DNA from: Micromonospora inyonensis
Lineage (GTDB): Bacteria; Actinomycetota; Actinomycetes; Mycobacteriales; Micromonosporaceae
Direction: 5' to 3'
Assembly (NCBI RefSeq): GCF_900091415.1
Contig: NZ_FMHU01000001.1
Span: 2,418,001-2,482,000 of the forward strand
DNA: 64,000 nt
Part shown: positions 32,692-41,843 of the stretch, piece by piece
Layout of the letters: each line of letters begins with the position of its first letter
Numbering within the stretch: position 1 is the first letter of the stretch
Position numbers and translations under genes: made by a program
Notes under the pieces: model-generated
What the model saw: only the letters and a program-made list of their open reading frames with translations
Told to the model about the DNA's origin: nothing
The model's database searches: none

Positions 32692-34531
32692 TCTTCAGGA
32701 CCTCTTCCAGCATCGTCTCCAGCTCCGCGGCGGTGAACGGCAGGCCCCGGACCTGGTTGTACGCGATCGCGTCGACCAGGTAACGGCCCCGGATCACCTG
32801 GGCGAGCTGGCCGAGGTTCATCTCGGGGATGACCACGCGCTCGTAGGAGCGCAGCACCTCACCGAGATTGGCCGGCATCGGGGCGAGGTGCCGCAGGTGC
32901 GCCTGCGCGATGGAGTGCCCGCGCTGCCGCAGCCCGCGGCAGGCCGCGCCGATCGGCCCGTACGTCGAGCCCCAGCCGAGCACCAGCACCCGGGCGTCGC
33001 CGTCCGGGTCCTCGACCTCGACCTCCGGCACCGGGATGGTCTCGATCCGGGCGGCCCGGGTGCGGACCATGAAGTCGTGGTTGGCCGGGTCGTAGGAGAT
33101 GTCGCCGGTCTTGTCGGCCTTCTCCAGCCCGCCGATCCGGTGCTCCAGGCCGGGGGTGCCCGGGATGGCCCACGGCCGGGCCATCGTCTCCGGGTCGCGC
33201 AGGTACGGCAGGAAGCTCTTGCCGTCCTCGCCGTTGGGCTCGGTGGCGAACTCGACCCGCAGGTCGGGCAGGGAGTCCACCTCCGGCAGCAGCCACGGCT
33301 CGGAGCCGTTGGCGACGTAGTTGTCGGAGAGCAGCAGCACCGGGGTGCGGTAGGTCAGCGCGATCCGGGCCGCCTCGATGGCCGCGTGGAAGCAGTCCGC
33401 GGGCGACTTCGGGGCGATCACCGCGACCGGGGCCTCGCCGTGCCGGCCGTGGAGGGCCATGTTCAGGTCGGCCTGCTCGGTCTTGGTCGGCATGCCGGTG
33501 GAGGGGCCGGCCCGCTGCACGTCGACGATCACCAGGGGCAGCTCCAGCGCCACCGCCAGGGAGATCGTCTCGCTCTTGAGCGCGACGCCCGGGCCGCTGG
33601 TGGTGGTGATGCCGAGGGCACCGCCGTACGACGCGCCGAGCGCCGCGCCCACCGCCGCGATCTCGTCCTCGGCCTGCATGGTGGTCACGCCGAAGCGCTT
33701 GTGCTTGCTCAGCTCGTGCAGGATGTCCGAGGCCGGGGTGATCGGGTACGCCCCGAGGAAGACCGGCAGCCCGGAGCGGACCCCGGCGGCGACCAGCCCG
33801 AGGGAGAGGGCGGCGTTGCCGGTGATGTTGCGGTAGGTGCCGGGGTGCATCTTCGCCGGCTTGACCTCGTAGCGCACCGAGAAGGAGTCGGTGGTCTCGC
33901 CGAAGTTCCAGCCGGCCTTGAAGGCGGCGATGTTCGCGGCGACCAGTTCGGGACGCTTGGCGAACTTGCGCTCCAGGAAGCGCAGCGTGGAGTCGTACGG
34001 CCGGGAGTACATCCAGGAGAGCAGGCCGAGGGCGAACATGTTCTTGGCCCGCTCGGCGTCCTTCTTCGACACGGCCTGGTCGGCGAGCGCGCCGACCGTC
34101 ATCGAGGTCAGCGCGACCGGGTGCACCACCCAGCCGGCGAGGGTGTCGTCCTCCAGCGGGTTGGTCTGGTAGCCGACCTTGGCCAGGTTGCGCTTGGTGA
34201 ACTCGTCGGTGTTGACGATGATGTCCGCGCCCCGGGGCAGGTCGTGCAGGTTGGCCTTGAGGGCGGCCGGGTTCATCGCGACCAGGACGTTCGGCGCGTC
34301 ACCCGGGGTGAGGATGTCGTAGTCGGCGAAGTGGACCTGGAAGCTGGAGACTCCGGGCAGGGTGCCGGCGGGGGCCCGGATCTCGGCGGGGAAGTTCGGC
34401 AACGTGGAGATGTCGTTGCCGAGCTGCGCCGTCTCCGAGGTGAACCGGTCGCCGGTGAGCTGCATGCCGTCGCCGGAGTCACCGGCGAACCGGATCACCA
34501 CCCGGTCGAGTTGGCGGATCTGCTTGGTCAC
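32684..34531 (-). CDS. korA: 2-oxoacid:ferredoxin oxidoreductase, fused gamma-alpha subunit
   Basis: 615-aa partner of KorB. The first ~190 residues are the gamma (CoA-binding) domain beginning IRFAGDSGDGMQLTGDRF. The alpha (pyrimidine-binding) domain starts near 235 (ITGNAALSLGLVAAGVRSG, then FLGAYPITPASDILHEL), with GITTTSGPGVALKSE and the VDVQRAGPSTGMPTKTEQADL signature near 330-400. GTG 34531 is selected because GAGGTG precedes it and the gamma motif follows directly. Upstream about 300 bp are free of genes and should contain the promoter of the korAB pair. Confidence 0.9.
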   Translation of the reverse strand: MTKQIRQLDRVVIRFAGDSGDGMQLTGDRFTSETAQLGNDISTLPNFPAEIRAPAGTLPGVSSFQVHFADYDILTPGDAPNVLVAMNPAALKANLHDLPRGADIIVNTDEFTKRNLAKVGYQTNPLEDDTLAGWVVHPVALTSMTVGALADQAVSKKDAERAKNMFALGLLSWMYSRPYDSTLRFLERKFAKRPELVAANIAAFKAGWNFGETTDSFSVRYEVKPAKMHPGTYRNITGNAALSLGLVAAGVRSGLPVFLGAYPITPASDILHELSKHKRFGVTTMQAEDEIAAVGAALGASYGGALGITTTSGPGVALKSETISLAVALELPLVIVDVQRAGPSTGMPTKTEQADLNMALHGRHGEAPVAVIAPKSPADCFHAAIEAARIALTYRTPVLLLSDNYVANGSEPWLLPEVDSLPDLRVEFATEPNGEDGKSFLPYLRDPETMARPWAIPGTPGLEHRIGGLEKADKTGDISYDPANHDFMVRTRAARIETIPVPEVEVEDPDGDARVLVLGWGSTYGPIGAACRGLRQRGHSIAQAHLRHLAPMPANLGEVLRSYERVVIPEMNLGQLAQVIRGRYLVDAIAYNQVRGLPFTAAELETMLEEVLKNV

Positions 34532-34827
34532 GCCTGCACCTCGTTTCGCGCGGCCCGGTCGCGCGGGCGGCCGAACCTGATGCTGGCCTCGCCTTGCCCG
34601 GCCACCTGACCTCCTTGGACGCACTGCTGGGGCGGGCCCTCCGGACAACCGGCCCGGCCCGCTCCGCTCAACATCTAGGAGCCTACGTCGGGTAGGGGGT
34701 CCCATCGGGCCGCAGGTCCGCCGAATGGGACCGTCCTACGCAGTGAATTGTACGGTTTTGTGGCGTTTTAGGACTAGGGCCGTAATCGAAATCACCGGTC
34801 GGGGATCCGTCAGTTGATCGATGGAGA

Positions 34828-36258
34828 TCACTTCGGACCGCCTCCGGTGCCGGTCGCTCCGCCCGGCGGTCCGGTCAACCGCCGGCGCAGCGAGGTGGTC
34901 GCGAGCGTCAGTGCCAGCACCACCAGAAGACCGGAGACGACGATCAGGATGATCGCGGTCCGCTGCGCCGTACTCAATCCGCCGTCCGGGCCCGAGCCTC
35001 TGGTCGAACCGGTGAGGACGCCCTGCGAGCCGGTCGGCTGGGGTGTCCCGGCCACCGGGGTGGCGAGCGCGGCGGCGGCAGTGATCCGGAAGCTCATCTG
35101 CACCCGGCGACTCTGGCCGTTGCGCGGGTCGAGCTGGCCGACCACGCCACCGGAGAGTGGTGCCCGCAGCTGCGCCTCCGGCGTCGCGGCCACCGGCAGC
35201 CGCAGGACGGCCGTGCGGCCCGCCGGCACCGCACCGACCTCGCAGCGGGTACGCCCGGTGGTCGGCTGGGACACGCAGCCGGCCGGCGGTTCGGGGACGC
35301 TCACCCCGTCGGGAAGGACCACCTCGACCAGGCCGGCGGCGTCCACCGTGCCGGTGTTGCCGAGCCGGACCTCCATCGCACTCGGCCCGCCGTCGACGTC
35401 GAAGGCCAGCTCGTCGGCCTCCAGCGCGATGCCGGGCACCGGCGGGCCGGGCGGGAAGAGGACCGCGAAGCCCTCGTCGTCGCCTACCGGGGCGGCCTCG
35501 CCCGGGGAGGTCGCGGTGACCGTGACCGTGCCGCTGAGCGGCATCCGCCGCCAGGCGTCCCCGCTGACCCGGAGCCGGATGAGGCTGCTGAACCGCGCGC
35601 CCGGGGCCGTCGTCCACGCACCGCACCGGTAGTCGCGGTCCCCGGCCGGGGCGCACCCTGGCGTACCGGCGTCGGTGACCCCCGCCGGCAGGGTGTACGC
35701 CAGGCCGACCTGGCCGGTCACCCCGCCGGTGTTGGTCACGGTGACCTGGAGGGTGGTCGTGGTGCTCGCGGCGTTCCAGAAGCCGGTGGGCAGGTGGACG
35801 TCCCCGGTGGTGACCCGGACACCGAGCCGGCCGGGAGCCGGCTGCCCGGGGGCGGGCGTCGACGGCGGGGACCGGGTCGGCAGCGGCGGCCGGGGCGTCG
35901 GGGTCCGGGTGGCGGTGGGCAGCGGCGCGGCCGACGTGACGACTACGGTGGGTAGCGGATCCGGTGCGCCGGTGGTCGGCGGTGGAGGTGTCTCGACCGG
36001 CGGCTCGACGGTCGGCGGTGCGGTGGTGGGCACCGGCTCGGTCGGGGTGGGCGGGTCGGTCGGGGGCTCCGGATCGCCGTTCCCCGCCGGATCGGTGGCC
36101 GGGGCATTGGCCTGACCGGCGGAGACCGGCGTGGCGGTGGCCAGGCTCGGGGACACCGCCGCCGCGGCGGCCCCGCCGACAGCCAGCGAGACCGACAGCA
36201 GGGACACCAGCCATCGGTCGCGGAGGCGCCCAGCCGGGCGTGCGTCGGGGCGCGTCAT
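34828..36258 (-). CDS. Secreted, membrane-anchored Pro/Thr-rich surface protein
   Basis: 476 aa. ATG 36258 has a GGAGGAGAG site, better than a GTG 15 bp upstream. It has a signal peptide (about 1-45), a Pro/Thr-rich flexible segment (about 55-145), two Ig-like domains of the DUF11/CARDB kind (TLQVTVTNTGGVTGQVGLAY, and AMEVRLGNTGTVDAAGLVEV), and a C-terminal transmembrane helix (about 440-462, AIILIVVSGLLVVLALTLA) with a short basic tail. It looks like a cell-surface stalk protein; no enzyme motif is present. LPXTG is absent, so anchoring is by the helix. Its function is unknown. Confidence 0.7.
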   Translation of the reverse strand: MTRPDARPAGRLRDRWLVSLLSVSLAVGGAAAAAVSPSLATATPVSAGQANAPATDPAGNGDPEPPTDPPTPTEPVPTTAPPTVEPPVETPPPPTTGAPDPLPTVVVTSAAPLPTATRTPTPRPPLPTRSPPSTPAPGQPAPGRLGVRVTTGDVHLPTGFWNAASTTTTLQVTVTNTGGVTGQVGLAYTLPAGVTDAGTPGCAPAGDRDYRCGAWTTAPGARFSSLIRLRVSGDAWRRMPLSGTVTVTATSPGEAAPVGDDEGFAVLFPPGPPVPGIALEADELAFDVDGGPSAMEVRLGNTGTVDAAGLVEVVLPDGVSVPEPPAGCVSQPTTGRTRCEVGAVPAGRTAVLRLPVAATPEAQLRAPLSGGVVGQLDPRNGQSRRVQMSFRITAAAALATPVAGTPQPTGSQGVLTGSTRGSGPDGGLSTAQRTAIILIVVSGLLVVLALTLATTSLRRRLTGPPGGATGTGGGPK

Positions 36259-36381
36259 CTCTCCTCCGGTCACAGCGGATGAGGGTTCATTATTCGGTAA
36301 CAGTTGTCGTACGACACTGGTCCGCGGGGAAACAGTTGCGTAACGGGTCGGGCCGGTGGTCGGCCGGTAGGCTGTCGGATC

Positions 36382-36759
36382 GTGGGCGGATACCTGGGCT
36401 CGTACGCGACGCTCGGGCTGTTGTTGGCCGCGAGCGTCCTCTTCTTCGTTGTGGCGTTCTCGGCCAACCGGGTGTTACGGCCTGCCCGTCCGGCTGATCC
36501 GCCGGGCAAGCGCACCAGCTACGAGTGCGGCCTCGACCCGGTGGGCGGCGACTGGGCCCAGATGCAGATCCGCTACTACGTCTACGCGTACCTGTACGTG
36601 CTCTTCGCCGTCGAGGCGGTCTTCCTCTTCCCCTGGGCGGTGGTCTTCGACCGGCCCGGCTTCGGTCTGGTCACCGTCGCCGAGATGGGCGTCTTCGTGG
36701 CCGTGCTCGCGCTCGGCATCCTCTACGCCTGGCGGCGGAACATCCTGCGCTGGAGCTGA
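36382..36759 (+). CDS. nuoA: NADH-quinone oxidoreductase subunit A, orphan
   Basis: 125-aa membrane protein with three helices (about 9-30, 63-84, 92-112) and the conserved SYECGLDPVGGDWAQMQIRYY loop of complex I subunit A (NuoA). GTG 36382 gives the normal length. The rest of the nuo operon (nuoB-N) is not adjacent: the next gene is a convergent dihydropteroate synthase. It may be a second copy that supplements the main complex, or a relic of a divided operon. Proximity to korAB, a ferredoxin-linked enzyme, is interesting but not proof of a shared role. Confidence 0.85.
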   Translation: MGGYLGSYATLGLLLAASVLFFVVAFSANRVLRPARPADPPGKRTSYECGLDPVGGDWAQMQIRYYVYAYLYVLFAVEAVFLFPWAVVFDRPGFGLVTVAEMGVFVAVLALGILYAWRRNILRWS

Positions 36760-36824
36760 CCGGCGACGGCCGGGGCCGGCACGGGCCGGCGGGGTGCGGT
36801 TCAGGCCCGGGGCGGCCCGGGTTC

Positions 36825-37694
36825 TCAGGCCAGGCCGCGTCGGGTCAGGACGGGCGGGCGGTCCCCCCGGATCGAGGCCACCATGTCCAGCACCCGCCGG
36901 GTCTGCCGCACCTGGTGCGCCCGGAACACCCGCGCGCCGAGCCAGGCCGACAGGGCGGTGGCGGCGAGCGTCCCCTCCAGCCGTTCGGACACCGGCAGGT
37001 CGAGGGTCTCCCCGACGAAGTCCTTGTTCGACAGGGCGACCAGCAGTGGCCACCCGGTGCCGGCCAGCTCGTCGAGCCGCCGGGTGATCTCCAACGAGTG
37101 GCGGGTGTTCTTGCCGAAGTCGTGCGCCGGGTCGATGAGGATCCCGTCGGTGCGCACCCCGAGCCCCACCGCCCGGTCGGCGAGCCCGGTCACCGTGGTC
37201 AGCACGTCCGCCACCACGTCGTCGAAAGCCGCCCGGTGCGGCCGGGTCCGTGGCGCCAGCCCGCCGGCGTGCGAGCAGACCAGCCCCGCGCCGGTCTCGG
37301 CGGCGACCCGGGCCAGCGCCGGATCCGCGCCGGACCAGGTGTCGTTGAGCAGGTCCGCCCCGGCCGCGACCGCCTCCACCGCCACCTCGGCCCGCCAGGT
37401 GTCGATCGAGATGACCACTTCGGGGAAGGCGGCGCGGACGGCGGCGATCGTGTCGACCGTACGGCGGATCTCCTCGGCGACGTCCACCTCGTCGCCGGGG
37501 CCGGCCTTCACCCCACCGATGTCGATGATCTCGGCGCCCTCGCCCACGGCCCGCTCCACGGCCCGCAGGGCGCTGTCGGCGGCGTACGTGGCCCCCCGGT
37601 CGAAGAACGAGTCCGGCGTGCGGTTGACGATCGCCATCACCACCAGCTCGTCCGGGGTGAACGTACGCGCACCGAGCCGCAGTGTCCTGGCCAT
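36825..37694 (-). CDS. Dihydropteroate synthase family protein (FolP2-like)
   Basis: 289-aa TIM-barrel protein. VVMAIVNRTPDSFFDRG near the N-terminus, SIDTWRAEVAVEAVAAGADL and LNDTW in the middle, and ILIDPAHDFGKNTRHSLE match the pterin-binding fold. Some canonical DHPS features differ: the third motif reads DPAHDFGKN rather than DPGxGFGK, and the loop carrying p-aminobenzoate contacts is altered (VCSHAGG). That pattern recalls the FolP2 paralogue of actinobacteria, which in mycobacteria lacks clear DHPS activity. It lacks folate-pathway neighbours here, so a non-folate role is quite possible. Confidence 0.75.
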   Translation of the reverse strand: MARTLRLGARTFTPDELVVMAIVNRTPDSFFDRGATYAADSALRAVERAVGEGAEIIDIGGVKAGPGDEVDVAEEIRRTVDTIAAVRAAFPEVVISIDTWRAEVAVEAVAAGADLLNDTWSGADPALARVAAETGAGLVCSHAGGLAPRTRPHRAAFDDVVADVLTTVTGLADRAVGLGVRTDGILIDPAHDFGKNTRHSLEITRRLDELAGTGWPLLVALSNKDFVGETLDLPVSERLEGTLAATALSAWLGARVFRAHQVRQTRRVLDMVASIRGDRPPVLTRRGLA

Positions 37695-37845
37695 GCCGCC
37701 TCCCGAACCCCGCCCGTGACCGACTGTCTGCGACGCTAGCCGGTCCGCCCGTGACCGCGTGCCCCCGGCCCGCCGTCCGGGCCGATCGACGGCACGCTGA
37801 GGTGCGGGGCTCGCCCGACGGCGATCGTCATGCCACGATCTGTGC

Positions 37846-38508
37846 ATGGGTCAGCTTCTGCTCCTGCTGGTCGTGGCGTTGACCGTCGCGGCGCTGGTGT
37901 TCGGTGTGACGGTTCTGGTCACCGGCCGCGATCCGGGCCTGGTCCCGGCCGAACCGGACGGTCGGGGGGTCCCGCTGCCCGGCGGCCGTCCACTCGCCGA
38001 GTCCGACATCGGCGCGGTTCGTTTCGACACCGCGCTCCGTGGGTACCGGATGGACCAGGTCGACCAGGCGTTGCGCCGGGCGGCCTACGACATCGGGTAC
38101 AAGTCCGAGTTGATCGGGGTGCTGGAAGCGGAGGTCGCCGCCTTGCGGGAGGGACGCACGGCCGAGGCCGACGCGCTGCGGCAGGCCCGACTGGCCGCCC
38201 TGGCCGCTGCGCCGGCCCCCGTCGCCCACGCCTTCCCCGCCGGTGCCGCGTCGGCCGGTGCGGTGACCCCGGCGGCCGGCGACCCGACCCACCCGACGAC
38301 CGACGCCGCCCCCACCGGAGAGGCGGACGCCGCCCCCGACGCGGACGCCGCCCCCGACATCGCACCCGAGGCCGTCACCCCCGCTGCCCGGACCACCACC
38401 GCCGTCGACAGCGGCGGCACGGCGGAAAGCGGTGGCACGGGCGACGCCGGGGCGGACCGTCGCCCGGCCGGTCAGCCCGACGTCGCCGTACGGTCGGAGT
38501 CGGCGTGA
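37846..38508 (+). CDS. Small DivIVA-domain membrane protein
   Basis: 220 aa. One N-terminal transmembrane helix (about 2-25), then a short DivIVA-type segment with IGAVRFDTALRGYRMDQVD and QALRRAAYDIGYKSELIGVLE (about 55-95) that should form a coiled coil. The last 110 residues are Ala/Pro/Thr-rich with short repeats (AAPDADAAPD) and probably unstructured. Proteins with this layout occur across actinobacteria, probably acting at the membrane in polar growth or division, but the precise role is unknown. Its TGA overlaps the next gene's GTG by 4 bp. Confidence 0.75.
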   Translation: MGQLLLLLVVALTVAALVFGVTVLVTGRDPGLVPAEPDGRGVPLPGGRPLAESDIGAVRFDTALRGYRMDQVDQALRRAAYDIGYKSELIGVLEAEVAALREGRTAEADALRQARLAALAAAPAPVAHAFPAGAASAGAVTPAAGDPTHPTTDAAPTGEADAAPDADAAPDIAPEAVTPAARTTTAVDSGGTAESGGTGDAGADRRPAGQPDVAVRSESA

Positions 38509-39002
38509 CCGCACCGGGAGGCTCGGACGAACTGCGGGAGGCGGCCCAGCCCGGCGCCGGTGAGGTCACCGCGACGGTGATCGTCGACGCGCCTGCCGAG
38601 CGGGTCTTCTCCGCCTTCACCGCGTGGGAACGGCAGTCGGAGTGGATCCCGTTCACCCGGGTCCGGGTCGTCGAGGGGGACGGCGGTGAGGGCAGCCTGA
38701 TCGAGGCGGTCACCGCGATCGGCCCCGCGGCGCTCCGCGACGAGATGCGGGTGGTCCGGGTCGACGCGCCGTACGAGGTGGGCGTGGTGCACTGCGGGCG
38801 GCTGCTGCGCGGCCCCGGCGTGCTGCGCTGCACCCCGATGCGGGGCGACCGGACCCAGGTGGTGTGGCACGAGTGGTTCCACCTGCCGGGTGGCGCCGCC
38901 GGCCGGGTCGCCTGGCCGGTGCTCTGGCCCGGCTCGAAGGTCAGCCTGACCGGGGCCCTGCGGAAGTTCGGCCGCTTCGTCGAGCAGGGCCGCCTGCCCT
39001 GA
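38505..39002 (+). CDS. SRPBCC-fold (START-like) protein
   Basis: 165 aa from GTG 38505 (4-bp overlap with the DivIVA-like gene). Residues about 20-160 have the polyketide-cyclase/START pattern: VTATVIVDAPAERVFSAFTAW, then WIPFTRVRVVEGD, VVWHEWFHLPGG and a final long amphipathic helix (SLTGALRKFGRFVEQGRL). These folds bind hydrophobic ligands or act as small cyclases. No catalytic residue set is recognisable. Co-translation with a DivIVA-like protein suggests an envelope-related role, which is inference. Confidence 0.75.
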   Translation: MTAPGGSDELREAAQPGAGEVTATVIVDAPAERVFSAFTAWERQSEWIPFTRVRVVEGDGGEGSLIEAVTAIGPAALRDEMRVVRVDAPYEVGVVHCGRLLRGPGVLRCTPMRGDRTQVVWHEWFHLPGGAAGRVAWPVLWPGSKVSLTGALRKFGRFVEQGRLP

Positions 39003-39020
39003 CCGACGAGGCGGCGGACG

Positions 39021-40508
39021 TCAGTCGGTCAACCTCTCCAGCACCCGCCGCTGCAGGTCCGGCGGAAAGTTGACGGAGAAGGCGGTGCTGCGCGGCGCTT
39101 TGTCTCCGATGGGCAGTAGGCAGTCCAGCACTTCGACCGGACCGCGTGCCGCGCTACGTTCGGCGTCCGAATAGAACACGACGCCGGCCGGGATCGGCTG
39201 GTCCATGACGGCCACCCGGCCAGTGACCGGATGGCACCGGGTGGACCAGGCCCACAGCAGGTCGCGCATGTCGGTGAGGTCGATGTCGTGGTCGACGACC
39301 ATCAGCCTGCTGATCCACCAACCGGCGTGAGCGGCGTTCGGAGCCTTGCAGACGTCGAGGATGCGCCGCGCGAGGTCGGTCGAGGTCAACCCCGTGCGCT
39401 GCGCCCAGTCCGGAGAGACGCGAACGGCCAGCAGGGTGCAGGCGCTTTCTGGGACGACCCAGGCTGACATGACTGGCAGGTCGACGCGACGCAGTTCCTC
39501 CAGCAGGACGGCTGCGACCCCGGGGCCACAGATCGTGTGGTCCTCGTCAACCGGTTTGCCCCCGCAGACGACGGGAAGGATCGGCTCCTCCCGGTGAGTG
39601 ATCGCGGTGACGTGGTAAACGGGGCGCTGTCTGCGAACATTCGGCAGATATCCGTGGTATTCGCCAGTGGGCCCCTCGAGCCATGTCTCGTCGCTGGCCA
39701 AATAGCCCTCGATGACCAGCTCGGCATCTGCGGGAACCTCGAGATCCACGGTCTTGCAGCGCACGGTCTTCATCGGCTCGCCGAACAGTCCACCGAGGAA
39801 ACCTGCTTCGTCCACCCCGTCGGGCAGCGGCATACCGCCGACGAACATCGCGCTTGGCTCGGGGCCCTGAACAAGTGCGAACGGCATCGGCTCACCGCGT
39901 TGCTGCCACATCCGACGGATCACGTTGTTGTGCTGGCTGGCACTGACGATGCCGGTCATCCGCTTGCCGTCGATCAGCATCGCCCGGGCGACCGACCAGT
40001 TCGTCCATTTTCGGTCCGGGCTGGCGACCACGAAGATGCCGATGGTGTTGATATAAGGGCCGCCGTCTCCGACATGCAGCAGCGGGTTCGGCAGTTTCGT
40101 CAGGTCCGCCGCGTCGCCGACCAGCACCTTCTCATGGCACGGCGCGTCGTCCACGACAACCGGTGCGATGGGCTCCCGGTGCATCGCCGCAGCGAGTACT
40201 TCGACGATGCGTTCGCCGGGGGTCGTCGGAGGCAGTCCGAGGGCGATCGCTATCCGGGCCATCCGGGTTTCGGCGGAGGAACTGTAAGCGAGGGGCGCCC
40301 CCGCCATGCGAAACCCGCTGTGTCCGCGAATGTTGGTGAACAGCGGAACCGGTGCGCACACCTCGCTGCTGTGGCGTGTGACCGCGCCGATTTCGAACGC
40401 GGTGTCCACCTCCCACTCGATCTCCCGCAGGTCTCCAAGCTCATCCAGACGGCTCAGGTATTCACGAAAGCTCCTGGGGCGGTCTTTCGGGAATGGGGGC
40501 TCATCCAT
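39021..40508 (-). CDS. UbiD-family (prenyl-FMN) decarboxylase
   Basis: 495-aa protein of the UbiD class, which decarboxylates (or carboxylates) aromatic or unsaturated acids using prenylated FMN. The family pattern is clear: FREYLSRLDELGDLREI, RIAIALGLPPTT, INTIGIFVVASPDRKWTNWSV, AMLIDGKRMTGIV, FGEPMKTVRCKTVDLEVPADAELVIEG and GPTGEYHGYL. No ubiX-type prenyltransferase gene is nearby, so cofactor must come from another locus. It is last in the minus-strand unit that begins with a small peptide (42023) and contains PPOX- and HAD-type enzymes. Substrate unknown; an aromatic or heteroaromatic acid is a fair guess. Confidence 0.85.
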   Translation of the reverse strand: MDEPPFPKDRPRSFREYLSRLDELGDLREIEWEVDTAFEIGAVTRHSSEVCAPVPLFTNIRGHSGFRMAGAPLAYSSSAETRMARIAIALGLPPTTPGERIVEVLAAAMHREPIAPVVVDDAPCHEKVLVGDAADLTKLPNPLLHVGDGGPYINTIGIFVVASPDRKWTNWSVARAMLIDGKRMTGIVSASQHNNVIRRMWQQRGEPMPFALVQGPEPSAMFVGGMPLPDGVDEAGFLGGLFGEPMKTVRCKTVDLEVPADAELVIEGYLASDETWLEGPTGEYHGYLPNVRRQRPVYHVTAITHREEPILPVVCGGKPVDEDHTICGPGVAAVLLEELRRVDLPVMSAWVVPESACTLLAVRVSPDWAQRTGLTSTDLARRILDVCKAPNAAHAGWWISRLMVVDHDIDLTDMRDLLWAWSTRCHPVTGRVAVMDQPIPAGVVFYSDAERSAARGPVEVLDCLLPIGDKAPRSTAFSVNFPPDLQRRVLERLTD

Positions 40509-40568
40509 GGGCGGGTTCTCCGATCATCTCAATCTCCGGCAATTGGGCGGAACTGTTCGACAGTGACG

Positions 40569-41318
40569 TCAAACGGACTGTGGCGTGAGCGGTTCCCGCC
40601 ACTCCGACCGATCTTGCCGTTGCGGAGCCGTTGCGGCCAGGCCGGGATCCAGCTCCAGCGTCGCCGCAAGCTGCCGGAGGTCGGTCACCCCGCCGCCGCC
40701 GGCACCGGACCTGTTGACCCACACGCCGAGGAGACCGGCTGCGTCGGCAGCAGCTGCGTCCCCAAGCCTGTTGTCGCCCACATACGCCGTCACAGCCGGT
40801 GGGTACCCCAAGGCCGCGCAGCCGGTGTGGAAGATGCGGGGGTGCGGTTTCGACACGCCCGCCGCGTCCACGCCGACAACACAGTTGAACCGGGAGAGCA
40901 GGCCGACCCGCTGGAGCTTGACCCGCGAAAAGGCGGTGTCGCTGTTGCTCACGATCCCCAGGGGCACGTTGCCCAGCGCGGCGAGCCCATCAAGGACATC
41001 GGGGAAAAGCCGCAGCGACGCTTCGTAACGCTCGCGATAGCCCAGGAACCAGCGGTACGGATCACCCGTCGAGCGCACCTTCATCCAGGCGATCATGTCC
41101 TTCGCGAGCGAGCGCGCCTGCCCCACATAGTCGGTCCGGCCGGCGAGGAAGCGGTTGAAGTGGAACTCCTGCAGCTCCCCGAATCTGGCCGCCGCAACGT
41201 CAATATCGATCTCCACCCCGAGGGAGCGGAGGTAGCTGACGATCCCGTCGTGCTCCGCACCTGCGTAGTCGATAAGCGTGTCGTCGACATCAAACAGCAC
41301 TGCTCTTACCGTGCGCAC
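40569..41318 (-). CDS. HAD-superfamily hydrolase
   Basis: 249-aa HAD-type phosphatase or phosphonatase-like hydrolase. Motif I is LFDVDDTLIDY (about 8-18), motif II IVSNSDTAF (about 122-130), motif III the SKPHP lysine (about 154-158), motif IV VGDNRLGDAAAADAAG (about 178-193). The cap between motifs I and II is a helical C1 cap of about 90 residues. GTG 41318 has GAGGAGG upstream. It is in the same operon as the UbiD-type decarboxylase. Small-molecule phosphate esters are the likely substrates. Confidence 0.85.
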   Translation of the reverse strand: MRTVRAVLFDVDDTLIDYAGAEHDGIVSYLRSLGVEIDIDVAAARFGELQEFHFNRFLAGRTDYVGQARSLAKDMIAWMKVRSTGDPYRWFLGYRERYEASLRLFPDVLDGLAALGNVPLGIVSNSDTAFSRVKLQRVGLLSRFNCVVGVDAAGVSKPHPRIFHTGCAALGYPPAVTAYVGDNRLGDAAAADAAGLLGVWVNRSGAGGGGVTDLRQLAATLELDPGLAATAPQRQDRSEWREPLTPQSV

Positions 41319-41359
41319 GAGCCCTCCTCGTGTGGCGACGTTGCCTTGTGGAGTGGATG

Positions 41360-41788
41360 TCAGGCCCGCGAGAAGGTCTTCGTAGGGGTCACCCGAACCA
41401 GGACCCGCGTCTCGTCCGGTTGGGGAACCCAGTGCGTGCCGCGGTAGGCGAGCGACAGTTCGTCGATCAGCTCCATCGCACCCTCAGACGACATCGAGGC
41501 GGTGCCGCGTACTTCGATGTAGCTACCCGGGACCTCCGGATCCCACGCAAGAAGGCTGACCCGGGGGTTGATCAGCATGTAGCGGACCTTCAGCCGGTTC
41601 GCCGCTGTGGAGAACAGGACCTCGCCATCGTCGAATTTCACCCACAGGGGACTGGACTGCGGCTGTCCGGCCGGACTCACTGTGGCAAGCGACGCGATGA
41701 CCGGGGCCCGGAACAGGCGTGCCATCTTTTCCAGATGCGAGGGGACTACCGTAAGGCTGTTGTTCTTGAGGCTGCTGGTGACACCCAT
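41360..41788 (-). CDS. PPOX-fold flavin- or F420-binding protein
   Basis: 142-aa split-barrel protein of the pyridoxamine 5'-phosphate oxidase-like class. APVIASLATVSPAGQPQSSPLWVKF (about 29-53) and VRYMLINPRVSLLAWDPE (about 68-85) are diagnostic. In actinobacteria these proteins bind FMN, F420 or heme and often reduce unsaturated substrates. GAGGAG lies upstream of ATG 41788. It is second in the minus arm of the cluster, just after the 59-aa peptide. Exact cofactor cannot be told. Confidence 0.8.
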   Translation of the reverse strand: MGVTSSLKNNSLTVVPSHLEKMARLFRAPVIASLATVSPAGQPQSSPLWVKFDDGEVLFSTAANRLKVRYMLINPRVSLLAWDPEVPGSYIEVRGTASMSSEGAMELIDELSLAYRGTHWVPQPDETRVLVRVTPTKTFSRA

Positions 41789-41843
41789 GAGAAGCTCCTC
41801 GTGCCCCTAGGTGCGCGTGGGTGGCAACGTGCCCGTCTGGCCG

